Source of the DNA: Liolophura sinensis
Lineage: Eukaryota; Mollusca; Polyplacophora; Chitonida; Chitonidae
Assembly (NCBI RefSeq): GCF_032854445.1
Contig: NC_088307.1
Span: forward strand, 8,616,001-8,680,000
Direction: 5' to 3'
Length of the DNA: 64,000 nucleotides
Part shown: positions 61,398 to 64,000 of the stretch, piece after piece
Numbering within the stretch: position 1 is the first letter of the stretch
Layout of the letters: every line of letters begins with the position of its first letter
Notes under the pieces: model-generated
Seen by the model: only the letters and a program-made list of their open reading frames with translations
Database searches by the model: none
Told to the model about the DNA's origin: nothing
Position numbers and translations under genes: made by a program

Positions 61398-62860
61398 GTA
61401 AGGGTATAGCAGTGTGAGTTGACATCACAGGTCATATTTACACTGACATTTGTATTTGACCTTCAGGATGAGGTAAGGTTATAGCAATTTGAGTTGACAT
61501 TACAGGTCATATTTACACTGACATCTGTATTTGACCTTCAGGATGAGGTAAGGTTATAGCAATTTGAGTTGACATTACAGGTCATATTTACACTGACATC
61601 TGTATTTGACCTTGAGGTAAGGTTATAGCAATTTGAGTTGACATTACAGGTCATATTTACACTGACATCTGTATTTGACCTTGAGGTAAGGTTATAGGAA
61701 TTTGAGTTGACATCACAGGTCATATTTACACTGACATTTGTATTTGACCTTCAGGATGAGGTAAGGTTATAGCAATTTGAGTTGACATTACAGGTCATAT
61801 TTACACTGACATCTGTATTTGACCTTGAGGTAAGGTTATAGCAATTTGAGTTGACATTACAGGTCATATTTACACTGACATCTGTATTTGACCTTGAGGT
61901 AAGGTTATAGGAATTTGAGTTGACATCACAGGTCATATTTACACTGACATTTGTATTTGACCTTCAGGATGAGGTAAGGTTATAGCAATTTGAGTTGACA
62001 TTACAGGTCATATTTACACTGACATCTGTATTTGACCTTGAGGTAAGGTTATAGCAGTGTGAGTTGACATCACAGGTCATTTTTACACTGACATCTGTAT
62101 TTGACCTTCAGGATGAGGTAAGGTTATAGTAATTTGAGTTGACATTACAGGTCATATTTACACTGACATCTGTATTTGACCTTGAGGTAAGGTTATAGCA
62201 ATTTGAGTTGACATCACAGGTCATATTTACACTGACATCTGTATTTGACCTGCAGGATGAGGTAAGGTTATAGCAATTTAAGTTGACATTACAGGTCATA
62301 TTTACACTGACATCTGTATTTGACCTTGAGGTAAGGTTATAGCAATTTGAGTTGACATCACAGGTCATATTTACACTGACATCTGTGTTTGACCTGCAGG
62401 ATGAGGTAAGGTTATAGCAATTTGAGTTGACATTACAGGTCATATTTACACTGACATCTGTATTTGACCTTGAGGTAAGGTTATAGGAATTTGAGTTGAC
62501 ATTACAGGTCATATTTACACTGACATCTGTATTTGACCTGCAGGATGAGGTAAGGTTATAGGAATTTGAGTTGACATCACAGGTCATATTTACACTGACA
62601 TCTGTGTTTGACCTTCAGGATGAGGTAAGGTTATAGCAATTTGAGTTGACATCACAGGTCATATTTACACTGACATCTGTATTTGACCTTCAGGATGAGG
62701 TAAGGTTATAGCAATTTGAGTTGACATCACAGATCATATTTACACTGACATCTGTATTTGACCTTCAGGATGAGGTAAGGGTATAGCAATTTGAGTTGAC
62801 ATCACAGATCATATTTACACTGACATCTGTATTTGACCTGCAGGATGAGGTAATGGAGAA
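61375..62860 (+). repeat. Donor-anchored minisatellite of exon 16 (75-bp and 69-bp units, about 20 copies)
   Basis: Each unit contains the exon 16 tail TTTGACCT(G/T)CAGGATGAG, the donor GTAAGG, then a spacer with TTGAGTTGACATCACAGGTC and CATATTTACACTGACATCTG. Donors fall at 61398 and 61473 (75 bp apart) and onward. A second unit class lacks 6 nt (CTTGAG in place of CTTCAGGATGAG). Every unit has a TAG shortly after the donor (GTAAGGTTATAG), so read-through is closed. In full-length units TTGACCTGCAG looks like a 3' splice site directly before the 6-nt GATGAG and a donor. Confidence 0.95.
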
Positions 62861-63649
62861 ATAGTGTGATTTCATCATAGCATTTAAAACTTATTACAGA
62901 CCCTCTGATGTAATATTGTGTCTACCCAGTCCATAAATATATTATAAAATAATGCCCAGATGTTCAGTGTTCACAAAACCTTGTAAGTCATATTTCTTGG
63001 AACTTTTTTCATGAAAGACGATTCTTTCGGTTATACTGCCATTTGCAGTGTCATTTGCAATGAAAAGTTACGAAAAATGATTTACAGAGTTTTGTGAAAT
63101 TAGCCCCTCGCAATAAAATTATATATCAACACTGGGATTTGTGACAAAGTGAATGTGAAAATACAATATGTGCAGGATATTGATCCAAAGTCTTAATTCT
63201 TCATGCTGTCTGATGGCGTGAAAAAAGGCAAGTGTGTTGGTCTTAGAAAATGTGCTTTATTTTTAGTACTCAGTGACTCAGTGGTGTGAAGAAATATTTG
63301 TACGCATTTGATATGCTTCATAGTTTTGGAAAATTCATATATGCAGGGGTAAATTTCATGAAACTTTAAATTCCATTGCATTTTTTTTTTTTTTTGATTG
63401 TCCAGGCTATTGAATACCTGTTGTATTATATAGTTGTTTAATGACTGCTTTTTCATGGTCATGTGCAAATGTAGATTACAGTGGTGGAATTATTAATAAC
63501 ATATTGGTACCAGATTGAATCCTCTCCCCCTTCCGAATTAGTTACCCACCCTTTTGTGTGAAACTGATACATGTAGGTTAGTATTCTAGGTTACAAGATG
63601 ACACGCCCTCCTCTCCCCATCTCCCACCGTTATGCCTTGCTTTAAGTGT
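62861..63649 (+). other. Unassigned intron sequence after the exon 16 array
   Basis: About 790 bp, AT-rich, with a 14-T run near 63381 and no recognisable exon. The next EVI5 exon must be farther downstream. Confidence 0.6.
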
Positions 63650-64000
63650 TCATGGTTTTTCTGCCAGTGTTGGTTTTGTCAGTGTGCCAATGTTAAACTA
63701 TTACTGGTGTGGTTTGGTAAAGCAATGTCAGACAGTTTATCAGTGTGGTTTGGTAAAGCGTTGTCATGCTATTACTGGTGTGGTTTGGTAAAGCAATGTC
63801 AGACCGTTATCAGTGTGGTTTGGTAAGGCATTGTCAGACTATTACTGGTGTGGTTTGGTAAAGCAATGTCAGACAGTTATCAGTGTGGTTTGGTAAAGCG
63901 TTGTCAGACTATTACCGGTGTAGTTTGGTAAAGCAATGTCAGACAGTTATCAGTGTGGTTTGGTAAAGTGTTGTCAGATTATTACCGGTGTGGTTTGGTA
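63650..64000. repeat. About 68-bp minisatellite running off the window end
   Basis: The unit is two similar halves: GTGTGGTTTGGTAAAGCAAT then GTCAGACAGTTATCA, and GTGTGGTTTGGTAAAGCGTT then GTCAGACTATTACTG. It continues beyond position 64000. Confidence 0.93.

Noticed and set aside
61398-62860. Protein-coding continuation of exon 16 through the 75-bp array
   Set aside because: Each unit has a TAG within 12 nt of the donor, so the array cannot be translated in continuity with the exon.

Overview
The window looks like eukaryotic, intron-rich DNA from a lophotrochozoan invertebrate, most likely a mollusc and possibly a bivalve. The clues are a single gene with long introns, GT-AG splice sites, an AT-rich background, very frequent TACATGTA-type palindromes, many tRNA-headed SINE copies and heavy minisatellite content. 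No prokaryotic features are present. The species call is an inference; the gene identity is not.

One gene accounts for all recognisable coding sequence: a plus-strand orthologue of EVI5/EVI5L, a TBC-domain Rab GTPase-activating protein with a long C-terminal coiled coil. Sixteen exons can be placed between 2665 and 61397, about 1.92 kb of coding sequence or roughly 640 residues. The exon carrying the LWETWG / VVNEW motif (2665-2750) is followed by a 16.5 kb intron. Five TBC exons lie at 19299-23910, then the end of the TBC domain at 27445-27548. A 24.9 kb intron follows, then nine coiled-coil exons at 52470-61397. The N-terminal exon(s), promoter and final C-terminal exon(s) lie outside the window. 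Exon 5 (22175-22320) is 146 nt where a multiple of three is required, so the TBC frame is broken as assembled.

The rest is intron. About 15 kb (roughly 24 percent) is minisatellite, in 18 arrays with units of about 24 to 152 bp. Several arrays are free of stop codons on one or both strands, which produces long but spurious reading frames. About 19 copies or fragments of one tRNA-headed SINE family, two other tRNA-headed elements, and several palindromic (foldback) elements are interspersed.

The most unusual feature is that four arrays are built from the gene's own exon-intron junctions. At the 3' ends of exons 9, 13 and 16 the last codons plus the 5' splice site have been tandemly amplified about 25, 24 and 20 times. 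At the start of exon 14 the 3' splice site and first codons are repeated about six times. Intron 13 therefore has amplified splice sites at both ends. In the exon 9 array the first six donors stay in frame, so alternative donor use could lengthen the coiled coil by 14- or 19-residue modules.
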